From Steroidobacter agaridevorans (lineage in GTDB: Bacteria; Pseudomonadota; Gammaproteobacteria; Steroidobacterales; Steroidobacteraceae): a stretch of 64,000 bases of DNA. The notes under the pieces are model-generated. The model ran no database searches. It was not told where the DNA came from and was given only the letters and a program-made list of their open reading frames with translations. Shown here piece after piece: positions 54,559 through 62,608 of this stretch (position 1 is the first letter of the stretch; the number at the start of each line of letters is the position of its first letter). The stretch spans positions 390,346-454,345 of the forward strand of contig NZ_BLJO01000004.1 in assembly GCF_009932555.1 (NCBI RefSeq), given 5' to 3'. Position numbers and translations under genes: made by a program.

Positions 54559-54758
54559 GAGGGCTGCCTCGACTTGGCAAGGTACGGTTGCACGAACATA
54601 TACAGGCCGGTGAACAGCAGCGGGATGAGCGGCACCAGCGCCAGGAAGCCGATCCAGGTCGCATCCGACTTCTGAAACATCGCCACGATGTTCGCGATCA
54701 CGGCGATCGTGAAGGTGATGGACAACCAGCGATGGGTTTGGCGAATCCACTTGCTCAA
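54555..54758 (-). CDS. Small membrane protein (67 residues)
   Basis: Short gene with a TTG start and strong AAAGGAG seven bases upstream. Two hydrophobic segments (SITFTIAVIANIVAMF and WIGFLALVPLIPLLFTGLYMF) mark an inner-membrane protein. It sits between the two DUF1801 genes and its stop overlaps the next start, so it is probably translated as part of the ArsR operon. A longer frame extends upstream but lacks a ribosome site. Confidence 0.65.
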   Translation of the reverse strand: MSKWIRQTHRWLSITFTIAVIANIVAMFQKSDATWIGFLALVPLIPLLFTGLYMFVQPYLAKSRQPS

Positions 54759-54786
54759 GGGAAATCTCCTTTTAAACTTTTCTTCT

Positions 54787-55236
54787 TCAGCTTTTCGAGC
54801 TGTTGCGGGCCACGGCGGCCTTGATGAGTGTCTTGAACGCCCGCGCGTCGACCTGTTCACCTTCTTTGATGTCGATGGCCCGCCGCATGTTGCCTTCCAG
54901 GCTGGAATTGAACAGCTTGGACGGATCCGGAACGCTGGCGCCGCGCGCGAACGTGAGTTTCACGTGCGACTTGTACGACTCGCCGGTGCATATGATTCCA
55001 TTGCGCGACCACACCGGGTTGCTCCACTTCCATTCTTCGACGATCTCGGGGTCCGCTTCGAGAATCAGCTCGCGCATCCGCGACAGCGTCTCGCCACGCC
55101 AGCCATTGAGCTCGCGAATCCGGGCGTCGATGAGCTGAGAAGCGGACTTGCCACTCTCGCTCGTGCCAGCAGCCTTAGAGGCAGCTTTCTTGGCCGTTGT
55201 TTTCGCTTTTGCGGTTTTCTTCGCGACGGGCGCCAT
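54787..55236 (-). CDS. DUF1801-family protein (ArsR operon)
   Basis: A 149-residue protein with a Lys/Ala-rich N-terminus (KKTAKAKTTAKKAASKAAG) followed by a DUF1801 domain (IRELNGWRGETLSRMRELILEADPEIVEEWKWSNPVW, SYKSHVKLTFARG). One base separates its ATG from the SRPBCC stop, so it is translationally coupled. It resembles the other DUF1801 gene in domain but not in full sequence. Confidence 0.8.
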   Translation of the reverse strand: MAPVAKKTAKAKTTAKKAASKAAGTSESGKSASQLIDARIRELNGWRGETLSRMRELILEADPEIVEEWKWSNPVWSRNGIICTGESYKSHVKLTFARGASVPDPSKLFNSSLEGNMRRAIDIKEGEQVDARAFKTLIKAAVARNSSKS

Positions 55237-55237
55237 A

Positions 55238-55666
55238 TCAATTTACCTTTGCCAGAACCTGCTCGAGATTGCCGAGGAACTGTGCCCATCCGGCCTTCGC
55301 GCCGCCGTAGGCTTGCTTCTGTTCCTTGCGGAAGCCCGCCTGCTCGACTCGAAGATGTGTGCCTTTGCCGGTCGGGGTGAGCGTCATGGTCACCACGGTC
55401 TTGGTGTCGAACGCCGGGTCGTCGTGCGGGAAATTCCACGCGTAGGACAGCGTCTTGTGCGGTTCGAGAGCAAGCACTTCACAAGCCAGCACGCCGCCCC
55501 AGTCGCCGCGCAGGTTGAATTTGTGACCGACGACGGCCTGGAAATCGTTCTTCATCAGCCACTCTTCGATCAAGTGTTGCTGAGTGAGCGCGCGCCAGAC
55601 CTTTTCCGGTGGAAACGGCAGCTCCCGTTCGACGACGGCAACGAGGGTCTCGGCGGCGGTACTCAT
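55238..55666 (-). CDS. SRPBCC (AHSA1-type) protein
   Basis: A 142-residue helix-grip protein of the activator-of-Hsp90-like/START superfamily. Seen: VERELPFPPEKVWRALTQQHLIEEWLM, GDWGGVLACEVLALEPHKTLSYAW and FDTKTVVTMTLTPTGKGTHLRVEQAGF. These proteins bind hydrophobic ligands. The ATG overlaps the ArsR stop (ATGA), an arrangement seen in many ArsR-SRPBCC operons. The start is supported by GAGGATGG just upstream. Confidence 0.85.
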   Translation of the reverse strand: MSTAAETLVAVVERELPFPPEKVWRALTQQHLIEEWLMKNDFQAVVGHKFNLRGDWGGVLACEVLALEPHKTLSYAWNFPHDDPAFDTKTVVTMTLTPTGKGTHLRVEQAGFRKEQKQAYGGAKAGWAQFLGNLEQVLAKVN

Positions 55667-55986
55667 TGATCCATCCTCTTCAACAAATCTTCCAGCCGGT
55701 TGAACCGGCTTTCCCAAAAACCCGCCATCTGGCGGGTCCAGTCGATCAGCGGGCTCAGGGCGCCGAGCTGCGCGCTGTAATGGGTCTGGCGACCTTCCTG
55801 GCGGTCGCGGACCAGGCCGGCGAGCTTCAGCACGCCGAGATGTTTCGACACGGCCGGTTGCGAAATCCCGGCATGCGCGGTCAGCGCGCCGACCGTCTGC
55901 TCACCTTCACGGCACAATTGCTCGAAGATCTCGCGCCGGGTCGGGTCGGCGAGCGTTCTGAACAGCACATCGTGAGGGTTCGACAT
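55663..55986 (-). CDS. ArsR-family regulator
   Basis: A 107-residue winged-helix regulator. DNA-binding helix: SQPAVSKHLGVLKLAGLVRDRQEGRQTHY. It lacks the classical CxC metal-binding site in the recognition helix, and is of the SRPBCC-linked type, where a ligand is probably sensed indirectly. It overlaps the SRPBCC gene by four bases and is preceded by two tandem palindromic sites, which suggests autorepression. Confidence 0.85.
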   Translation of the reverse strand: MSNPHDVLFRTLADPTRREIFEQLCREGEQTVGALTAHAGISQPAVSKHLGVLKLAGLVRDRQEGRQTHYSAQLGALSPLIDWTRQMAGFWESRFNRLEDLLKRMDQ

Positions 55987-55991
55987 GATCG

Positions 55992-56034
55992 ATAACCAGC
56001 TGGCTATGGGTCGATATATAACCAGCTGGCTATG
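55992..56034. promoter_or_regulatory. Two tandem operator copies upstream of the ArsR gene
   Basis: The 17-base sequence ATAACCAGCTGGCTATG occurs twice, at 55992-56008 and 56018-56034, 26 bases apart. Each is a near-perfect 16-base palindrome (ATA-[AG]-CCAGCTGG-[CT]-TAT). They lie 6 to 48 bases upstream of the ArsR start at 55986 and 84 bases or more from the divergent lipoprotein gene. Two copies suggest cooperative, tightly regulated autorepression. Confidence 0.75.
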
Positions 56035-56117
56035 CGTGAGTCAACCCCAGGCCCACCTTGACGCCTTCCGACAGAGCTAGCACATTGCTGCGAGCCGCTA
56101 TCGTGCGAGGGCCTGAG

Positions 56118-56477
56118 ATGAATTTCGCGCCGTATTACATTCGCCGACACCTCGGTTGCGCCGCTCTGCTCGCCGGGGCAATCGCGTTGAGCGGCTGTCA
56201 AACGACGCCGACGTCGGCGCTCTCCAAGCCGAGGCTGCGTATCCTTCAATCGGAGCCCTTGAAGGTTGCGGACAACTGCGACGCCAGCGGCAGCTATTTT
56301 GTCGAATTCACCGTGATGAGCGACGGCCGCACCGACGACATCAAGGCCAGCGCCGGCCCGGCTTGCATACAGGAAGCGTTGACGGCCTGGGTCAGTTCGT
56401 TCCGTTACGAGGCGCCGGGGCAGGAAATTCCATCGGGCGTCGAGTGGCTGATGGTGACGGCTCAAAAAGGCTCCTAG
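56118..56477 (+). CDS. Lipoprotein with TonB-C-like domain
   Basis: A 119-residue lipoprotein: signal (HLGCAALLAGAIALSGC) with lipobox LSGC (Cys27). The rest (VADNCDASGSYFVEFTVMSDGRTDDIKASAGPACIQEALTAWVSSFRYEAPG) resembles the TonB/TolA C-terminal fold. Function is unknown. It is divergent from the ArsR operon; an upstream in-frame start at 56058 would add 20 residues without a signal peptide benefit. Confidence 0.68.
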   Translation: MNFAPYYIRRHLGCAALLAGAIALSGCQTTPTSALSKPRLRILQSEPLKVADNCDASGSYFVEFTVMSDGRTDDIKASAGPACIQEALTAWVSSFRYEAPGQEIPSGVEWLMVTAQKGS

Positions 56478-56565
56478 ACGAAGCGCCGACTCGCTTCGCA
56501 ACCTTCCTCGAAATCGCCGCGTCCAACCGCCATGACGGCCCAGACCGGGTCGATGTGGGGATGGC

Positions 56566-57930
56566 ATGCGAAAGAAAATCTGGTGGCTCACCGCGGCGGC
56601 GTTGTTACTGATCGGCGTGGCGTTGCTTGTTCTCAATCGCGAGCAACCGGCCGACACTCGTTATACCGGCGCATATAGATTCGACGATGGCACGCTGGTA
56701 GTCGTCGGCCCGCGCGACACCGCCGATCTGCGCTTCAAGCTGATGAATGGCGAGACGGGCGCACTCTGGCCCACCGATGAGCATGGCAACTTCGAAGGCG
56801 GCACGGGCTGGGCCGAGCGAGCGCCAGTCACGAATCGTGTGCAGTTTCAGCGGAACAGCGCGGGCGATGTCACTGCGCTGACGTGGCAGCGAGTCGGCGA
56901 CGACAAATCACCAAGCGGTGATGCGATACGTCTGCCCCTGCGGCAGCAGATCGTCACGTTTCCCAGCGGCGAGCTCACCTTGCGCGGCAAGTTGATACTG
57001 CCCGAAGGGCAAGGGCCGTTCCCGGTCATGATCACGGTGCACGGCTCCGAAGATTACAGCGCCGTGGATCACTACTCCGATCCATACATTTACGCCGCCA
57101 ACGGAATCGCAGCGTTTGTCTACGACAAGCGCGGCACTGGCGGTTCGGAAGGAAGCTACACGCAGAATTTCCATGTGCTTTCCGACGACACCGTCGCTGC
57201 CGTCCAGTACGTGCGCAAGCGGCCGGAGATCGACGGCGACAAAGTGCATCTCGCCGGTTACAGCCAGGGCGGCTGGATCGCGCCGCTGGCAGCGCAGAAA
57301 GACGGCCATATCCGCAGCATCTTCGTCGGCTATGGCGTCGCCGTGCCGGTGCTCGGCGAAGATCGGTGGGGCTATGTGTACGCGCTCCAGCAGCGCGGTT
57401 TTGGCGAGAAAGAGATCGCTGAAGTGGATGGCGTCGCTGCCATCCTCGCCGACATCTTCGATCGCGGCGAGAACCGCTGGTCCGAGCTCTCTCGAGCACT
57501 GAAGGAATCGCGCAGCAAGCCCTGGTTCGAAACCGCGAAGCACAGCGACTCCATCTTCGGGGCGATCGTCGGCGCCGAGATGCCGCTGTGGGTCGTGCGC
57601 CCGTATCTGTGGTGGAAGTATGGCCGCAACGATCCGCCGTTCATCGATCGCCTGTATGACCCGGCGCAGACGCTCGCGCAGCTCGACGTACCGAGCTTGT
57701 GGGTCTTCGCTGGCAAGGATTCGAGCGCGCCGACGCAATGGAGCGTCGACGCGCTGAGCAAGCTGCAGGCCGACAACAAGCCTATCGAATATTTCATCTA
57801 CCCCGACGCCGAGCACGGCATTACGCGCTTCCGGCAAAAGGATGACGGCGCGCGAGTCACGCTCGGCTTCGAAGACGGCTACTACCGCCAGCAAGTGGAG
57901 TGGTTCCGCAAGCAAAGCGGCTTGCTGTAA
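56566..57930 (+). CDS. Membrane-anchored alpha/beta hydrolase
   Basis: A 454-residue protein with an N-terminal membrane segment (WWLTAAALLLIGVALLVL) and an alpha/beta-hydrolase fold. The nucleophile elbow is LAGYSQGGW; the oxyanion-side block VMITVHGSEDYS and the lid precede AFVYDKRGTGGSEG. The catalytic Asp and His follow (KDSSAPTQW and DAEHGITRF). Substrate is unknown; it resembles dienelactone-hydrolase-like/YdjP-type proteins. Not obviously linked to its neighbours. Confidence 0.8.
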   Translation: MRKKIWWLTAAALLLIGVALLVLNREQPADTRYTGAYRFDDGTLVVVGPRDTADLRFKLMNGETGALWPTDEHGNFEGGTGWAERAPVTNRVQFQRNSAGDVTALTWQRVGDDKSPSGDAIRLPLRQQIVTFPSGELTLRGKLILPEGQGPFPVMITVHGSEDYSAVDHYSDPYIYAANGIAAFVYDKRGTGGSEGSYTQNFHVLSDDTVAAVQYVRKRPEIDGDKVHLAGYSQGGWIAPLAAQKDGHIRSIFVGYGVAVPVLGEDRWGYVYALQQRGFGEKEIAEVDGVAAILADIFDRGENRWSELSRALKESRSKPWFETAKHSDSIFGAIVGAEMPLWVVRPYLWWKYGRNDPPFIDRLYDPAQTLAQLDVPSLWVFAGKDSSAPTQWSVDALSKLQADNKPIEYFIYPDAEHGITRFRQKDDGARVTLGFEDGYYRQQVEWFRKQSGLL

Positions 57931-57996
57931 TACGAATGCAGTGGAATTGGAGTACGCTGCGGTGTTCTCAGCCGCAGCTATCGATGTCTACTGCTC

Positions 57997-60021
57997 ATGA
58001 CCCGCCGTGCCCCCGATGCTCCTCTCTTCGAAGACCTGCTCGCGCAACGACTGACTCGCCGCCAGGTACTGCAAGCGGGCGCCGCGATCGCGCCGATGGC
58101 CCTGGCCGGATGCGCGCCATTTGCGACATCCGATGCGAACGCTTCGAAGACCGCCTCGCTCGGCTTCAAGGCGATTCAAGGCAGCAAGGCGGACGCCATC
58201 GTCCTGCCTCCGGGCTACAGCTACGACGTGGTGATTCGCTGGGGCGAGAGTCTGTTCTCTTCGGTGCCCGATCTCGATGCGACCAAGCTCGACGCCGGCA
58301 CGCTGTTCGAGCCCACGGCCGCCTTACATCAGCGCAGCCAGTTCGGGCAGAACTGCGACGCCATCCATTTCTTTCCACTGAACGGTCGCAGCGATCACGG
58401 CGTGCTGTGCGTGAACAACGAGTACACGGATGACGCGCTGATGTTTCCCGGTCATCCGGGATTTCGCGGCCTGCGCGGCGCTGTGAGCCGCGCGTTTGTC
58501 GAACAGTATTCGCAAGTCGTCGCGGTCTCCAAGGCGGCGCAAGGGGTGTCGATCGTCGAGGTCAAGCGCGAACGCGGTCGCTGGCGATTCGTGAAGGACT
58601 CTCGTTACAACCGTCGCATCACTGCGGACACGCCCATCGATATCGGCGGGCCGGCGCGCGGCGCAGCGCTGATGCAGACGAAAGACGACCCGGCGGGTGA
58701 GCGTGCGTTCGGCACATTCGCGAATTGCGCCGGTGGCGAAACGCCGTGGGGCACTTACCTCACCGCCGAAGAGAACATTCAGGATTACTTCGCCAATCTG
58801 GATCAGCTGAAGGCGCGCAACGACGTCGATCCGTTCATCGTCGAATCGCATCGGCGCTTCCGCATGTGGAAGGCGCAGTCGCTATACAACTGGGACATGG
58901 CCGATTCCCGCTTCAACCTGGCGGTCGCGCCGACGGAGCCGTTCCGCTTCGGCTGGATCGTCGAGATCGATCCGCTCGATCCCACCGGCACACCTGTCAA
59001 GCGAACCGCATTGGGTCGTTTCGCGCACGAGGGTGCGAGTCCGGTGATTGCCCGGAATGGCCGCGTTGCCGTCTACATGGGCGACGACGACAAGTTCGAG
59101 TACGTCTACAAGTTCATTTCGAACGGACGCTTCGATCCGAAGAACCGCGCGGCCAATCGCAACTTGCTGGATCAGGGCACGCTGCATGTGGCGCGCTTCG
59201 ATGCCAGTGGCAAAGGGCAGTGGTTGCCATTGGTGTTCGATCCGAAGGGGCCGCTCAATGCCGCCGCCGGATTTCGCGATCAGGCCGACGTGCTGATCAA
59301 AGCGCGCATGGCTGCATATCTGCTCGGCGCGACACCTATGGATCGTCCGGAAGATGTCGAAGCGAACCCGACGAGTGGCCGCATCTACATCGCATGCACA
59401 CGAAATGAGAACCGCACTGTCGAGCCGGGCACCGTGACGTATGGTGGCCGCGAGGTCGACACAAGGCCCAACGCCGCGAATCCGCGCGGCGCGAACAACT
59501 TCGGTCACATCATCGAGATCGCCGAGGCGGGCGACGATCACACGTCCCTGGAGTTTTCCTGGGAAGTGTTCCTGCTGGCGGGCGATCCTTCCGGCGACCG
59601 CTTGATCACCGATCTGGGCCGCATCAAGCCCGACAGCGTCTACTATGCGGGCTACGCCAACGCCGAGGATCTCAGCCCGATCGGCTCGCCCGACAACATC
59701 GGTTTCGACCGCGCCGGCAACTTGTGGATGGTGACCGACGACACCCAGCCGGGCGTCAGCAATAACGGCTGCTGGGCAATGCCGACGACCGGCCCGAATC
59801 GCGGTCGCTTGCAACAGTTCATGAGCGGCCCGGTCGGTTGTGAAGTGTGCGGCTGTCAGTTCTCGCCGGATGACGAAACGCTCTTCATCAGCATTCAGCA
59901 CCCCGGCGAGGGCGGCACGACCGCCGAGCCGCGCAGCCACTGGCCGGACGGCGGCACGAGCCAGCCGCGCGCCAGTGTGATCGCGATTCGCAAAGACGGC
60001 GGTGGCGTCGTCGGCAGCTGA
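57997..60021 (+). CDS. PhoX-family (DUF839) phosphatase
   Basis: A 674-residue Tat-exported protein. The Tat signal is LTRRQVLQAGAAIAPMALAGC. The mature part is a PhoX-type alkaline phosphatase-like beta-propeller (VLCVNNEYTDDALM, GGETPWGTYLTAEENIQDYF, GWIVEIDPLDPTGTPVKRTALGRFAHEGA, DNIGFDRAGNLWMVTDDTQPG, GCEVCGCQFSPDDETLFISIQHPGEGG). PhoX enzymes are Ca2+/Fe-dependent phosphomonoesterases, often induced by phosphate limitation; no Pho box was sought beyond visual scan. Its stop and the convergent gene's stop abut (TGATCA). Confidence 0.85.
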   Translation: MTRRAPDAPLFEDLLAQRLTRRQVLQAGAAIAPMALAGCAPFATSDANASKTASLGFKAIQGSKADAIVLPPGYSYDVVIRWGESLFSSVPDLDATKLDAGTLFEPTAALHQRSQFGQNCDAIHFFPLNGRSDHGVLCVNNEYTDDALMFPGHPGFRGLRGAVSRAFVEQYSQVVAVSKAAQGVSIVEVKRERGRWRFVKDSRYNRRITADTPIDIGGPARGAALMQTKDDPAGERAFGTFANCAGGETPWGTYLTAEENIQDYFANLDQLKARNDVDPFIVESHRRFRMWKAQSLYNWDMADSRFNLAVAPTEPFRFGWIVEIDPLDPTGTPVKRTALGRFAHEGASPVIARNGRVAVYMGDDDKFEYVYKFISNGRFDPKNRAANRNLLDQGTLHVARFDASGKGQWLPLVFDPKGPLNAAAGFRDQADVLIKARMAAYLLGATPMDRPEDVEANPTSGRIYIACTRNENRTVEPGTVTYGGREVDTRPNAANPRGANNFGHIIEIAEAGDDHTSLEFSWEVFLLAGDPSGDRLITDLGRIKPDSVYYAGYANAEDLSPIGSPDNIGFDRAGNLWMVTDDTQPGVSNNGCWAMPTTGPNRGRLQQFMSGPVGCEVCGCQFSPDDETLFISIQHPGEGGTTAEPRSHWPDGGTSQPRASVIAIRKDGGGVVGS

Positions 60022-61116
60022 TCAGCGCCGCGCGATCGGGAAGTAAGCGAGCCCGAGTTGCGCGCCGATGTCGGGCGTATTGCTGAAGTTGGAGATATTC
60101 TCGGTGATCGCGAGGCTCCACTGCACATGTCCGACGCGCTGTTGCAGACCGATGCTCAGCTGATATTTGTTCTCGGTCAGCTCCTCGACGTCTTCGGCAT
60201 CCTGCACGGTGCTTCGGCTCGCGTACGCTTGCAGGATGGCCGTGGTGTTTCGAGTGATGCCGAAGCCGTAGCCGAGTAGTGCCGTGGGAATGATCTGATG
60301 CTCGTCAGCCGGTGTTTCCGGGCCGCCGGCGTAGTACACGGCGCTGCCGGCAATGTAGGCGGCATGTCGGCCCCAGGTTCGTTGCAGCGTCAGCTGTGTG
60401 CCGTAATCATCGCGCCCCGTCGACAACAGGAACCGTTCGCCGTCGATGGCGAATTTGGCCGCCAGCTCGAAGACGACGTCCCAGCCGTAGCGTGGCTCGG
60501 GCAGCGAATAACGGAAGCCGAACACGGGGTCGCCCCAGCCGCCCGGCGTCTGTGCGAGTTGTGAAAAACTCGCGCCGCGCACGTTGTAGACCATCTGAAA
60601 TTGATTGCGTGCGACCAGGTCGCGGCCTTGCTGGCTGAACCCGACTGCGTCGTGGAACGATTCGATGGTGTTGTCGAGCACGCCGCGGCCGTAGCCGATG
60701 TACGGCAGGCTCACATACGACGTCCACCAGGTGCTCAGACGCTTGTGGATCACCGCGTCGATCAAGCCGACTTCGGCATCGACGTAGTACGCGTCGCGGC
60801 CCATGCTGAGGATCTCATCCGCGTCGGCGCGGCTCAGAGGCTGCCGAATTGCATTGCGAGTCTCGAGATACTCACGCACGTTGTCGCTCATCACGAAGGT
60901 GTTCTGATAGGCGGTCAGCACCTCGACGGCAAAGCTGTCCTGACGGGCGTCCACGGTGTGTGCGGGCAGCATGTCGAGACGAAACAATCCAAACGGCGTG
61001 AGATCGCGCCCGCGGAGCAGGCCGGGATGATTCCATTCGTCCTGGTCGGCCGCGGATGCTGCCGATCCGCAGAAACAAATGACCAGCAGCGCGAAGCAAC
61101 CTCGACCTGCGGTCAT
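60022..61116 (-). CDS. DUF3187-like outer-membrane/transporter-type protein
   Basis: A 364-residue protein with a signal peptide (ALLVICFCGSAASAADQ) and beta-barrel-like alternation. Blocks such as HKRLSTWWTSYVSLPYIGYGRGVLDNTIESFHDAVGF and GDPVFGFRYSLPEPRYGWDVVFELAAKFAIDG match the DUF3187 family, whose function is unknown. It is 29 bases downstream of the FAD-linked oxidase and may be cotranscribed. GGAG is seven bases upstream of the ATG. Confidence 0.7.
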   Translation of the reverse strand: MTAGRGCFALLVICFCGSAASAADQDEWNHPGLLRGRDLTPFGLFRLDMLPAHTVDARQDSFAVEVLTAYQNTFVMSDNVREYLETRNAIRQPLSRADADEILSMGRDAYYVDAEVGLIDAVIHKRLSTWWTSYVSLPYIGYGRGVLDNTIESFHDAVGFSQQGRDLVARNQFQMVYNVRGASFSQLAQTPGGWGDPVFGFRYSLPEPRYGWDVVFELAAKFAIDGERFLLSTGRDDYGTQLTLQRTWGRHAAYIAGSAVYYAGGPETPADEHQIIPTALLGYGFGITRNTTAILQAYASRSTVQDAEDVEELTENKYQLSIGLQQRVGHVQWSLAITENISNFSNTPDIGAQLGLAYFPIARR

Positions 61117-61145
61117 TTGTCAGCTCCTTCTGGTGATATATCTCC

Positions 61146-62561
61146 CTACAGCACCTTGCCAGGATTCATGATGCCGTTCGGGTCCAGCGCCTGTTTGATG
61201 GCGCGCATGACTTCGATCGCGACCGGCGGCTCGTAGCGAACCAGTTCCTCGCGCTTGAGCCTGCCAATGCCGTGCTCGGCGCTGATGCTGCCGCCATAGC
61301 GCGCGATCAGATCGTGCACTGCCCGGTTAATGTTCGGCGCCAGGCGCAAAAACGATTCATCGTCGCTGTCGATCGGGCGGCTGATGTTGAAATGCAGATT
61401 GCCGTCGCCCAGGTGGCCGTAGGAAACAATCCGACCTTTCGGCGATAGGGCACGCACCAGTTGGGAAGCTTCGACGATGAACCGCGGCAGCTCGCTGGTG
61501 GTCACGGACACGTCATGTTTGATGCTGGCGCCGATGTGCCGTTGGGCTTCGGGAATGGTTTCTCGCAGCCGCCAGAACATTTCTCGCTGGGATTCGCTGG
61601 CGGCGAGCGCGGCGTCCGAGATCTCGCCTTGTTCCATCGCGGCGGCCAGCTCGGCCTCGATGGCCTCGCGCATCGATTCAGCCTGACGGCCCATCCCGAT
61701 CTCGAGCAGCACGTACCAATCGTGACCCTGGTCGAGCGGGTTGGCTGTGTTTGGAATGTATTCGAGCACCAGCTCGAGCGCGGTGCGCGGGATCAGCTCG
61801 AAGGTCGACACGGCGTCGCCAGTGAATGTGCGCAGCCGGGATAGTAACGAAACGGCGCGCTGTGGGTCGGTAAGGCCGACGAAGGCTGTGACATTGGACG
61901 CCGGTCGCGAAAACAGTTTGCAGGCCGCTGCGGTGATGACGCCGAGTGTGCCTTCGGCGCCTATGAATAGATTGCGCAGGTCATAGCCCGTGTTGTCCTT
62001 GCGCAGAGGCTTGAGATTGTCGAGCACGCGGCCGTCGGGCAGCACGACTTCGAGGCCCAGAATCAGATCTCGCATCATTCCGTACCGGAGCACGGCGGTG
62101 CCGCCGGCGTTCGTCGAGAGATTGCCGCCGAGCTGGCAGGAACCTTCCGAGCCCAGGCTCATGGGGAACAAACGATCCACCGAGGCCGCCGCGGCCTGCA
62201 CTTCCGCCAGCACACAGCCCGCTTCGGCGATCATGGTGTAGTTCAAGGGGTCGATGGCGCGGATCCGCCGCATCCGTGCGAGCGATAGCACGATCTGCGA
62301 GCCATCTTCGCTCGGCGTCGCTCCACCGCAATAGCCGGTGTTGCCGCCCACTGGCACGACGCCGACGCGCGCCTCGTTGCACATCCGCATGATGGCGGAC
62401 ACCTGATCGGTGCTCTCCGGTCGCAGGACCAGAGGTGTCGCGCCCCGATACAGTTTGCGATGGTCGACGAGGAAAGGCTCGATATCCGCCGCCTGTTCGA
62501 GATAGCCCTGCGGACCGACGGCGCGGCGGAGATCGGCGAGCAGGGAGCGGGTGATGCTCAT
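61146..62561 (-). CDS. FAD-linked oxidase (D-2-hydroxyacid/D-lactate dehydrogenase-like)
   Basis: A 471-residue flavoprotein of the FAD-binding PCMH/GlcD-like family. N-terminal FAD domain: RGATPLVLRPESTDQVSAIMRMC, GNTGYCGGATPSEDGSQIVLSL, GSCQLGGNLSTNAGGTAVLRYG (with the FAD-attachment-type loop, but no covalent His evident). C-terminal domain: GRIVSYGHLGDGNLHFNISRP and SAEHGIGRLKREEL. It likely oxidises a 2-hydroxyacid with a membrane or cytochrome acceptor. Divergent from the D-threonine-aldolase-like gene with a 47-base gap. Confidence 0.85.
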   Translation of the reverse strand: MSITRSLLADLRRAVGPQGYLEQAADIEPFLVDHRKLYRGATPLVLRPESTDQVSAIMRMCNEARVGVVPVGGNTGYCGGATPSEDGSQIVLSLARMRRIRAIDPLNYTMIAEAGCVLAEVQAAAASVDRLFPMSLGSEGSCQLGGNLSTNAGGTAVLRYGMMRDLILGLEVVLPDGRVLDNLKPLRKDNTGYDLRNLFIGAEGTLGVITAAACKLFSRPASNVTAFVGLTDPQRAVSLLSRLRTFTGDAVSTFELIPRTALELVLEYIPNTANPLDQGHDWYVLLEIGMGRQAESMREAIEAELAAAMEQGEISDAALAASESQREMFWRLRETIPEAQRHIGASIKHDVSVTTSELPRFIVEASQLVRALSPKGRIVSYGHLGDGNLHFNISRPIDSDDESFLRLAPNINRAVHDLIARYGGSISAEHGIGRLKREELVRYEPPVAIEVMRAIKQALDPNGIMNPGKVL

Positions 62562-62608
62562 GAGGTAAGCTTAACTCCAATGGCATTCGCCGCGCCCGGG
62601 GACGATCG

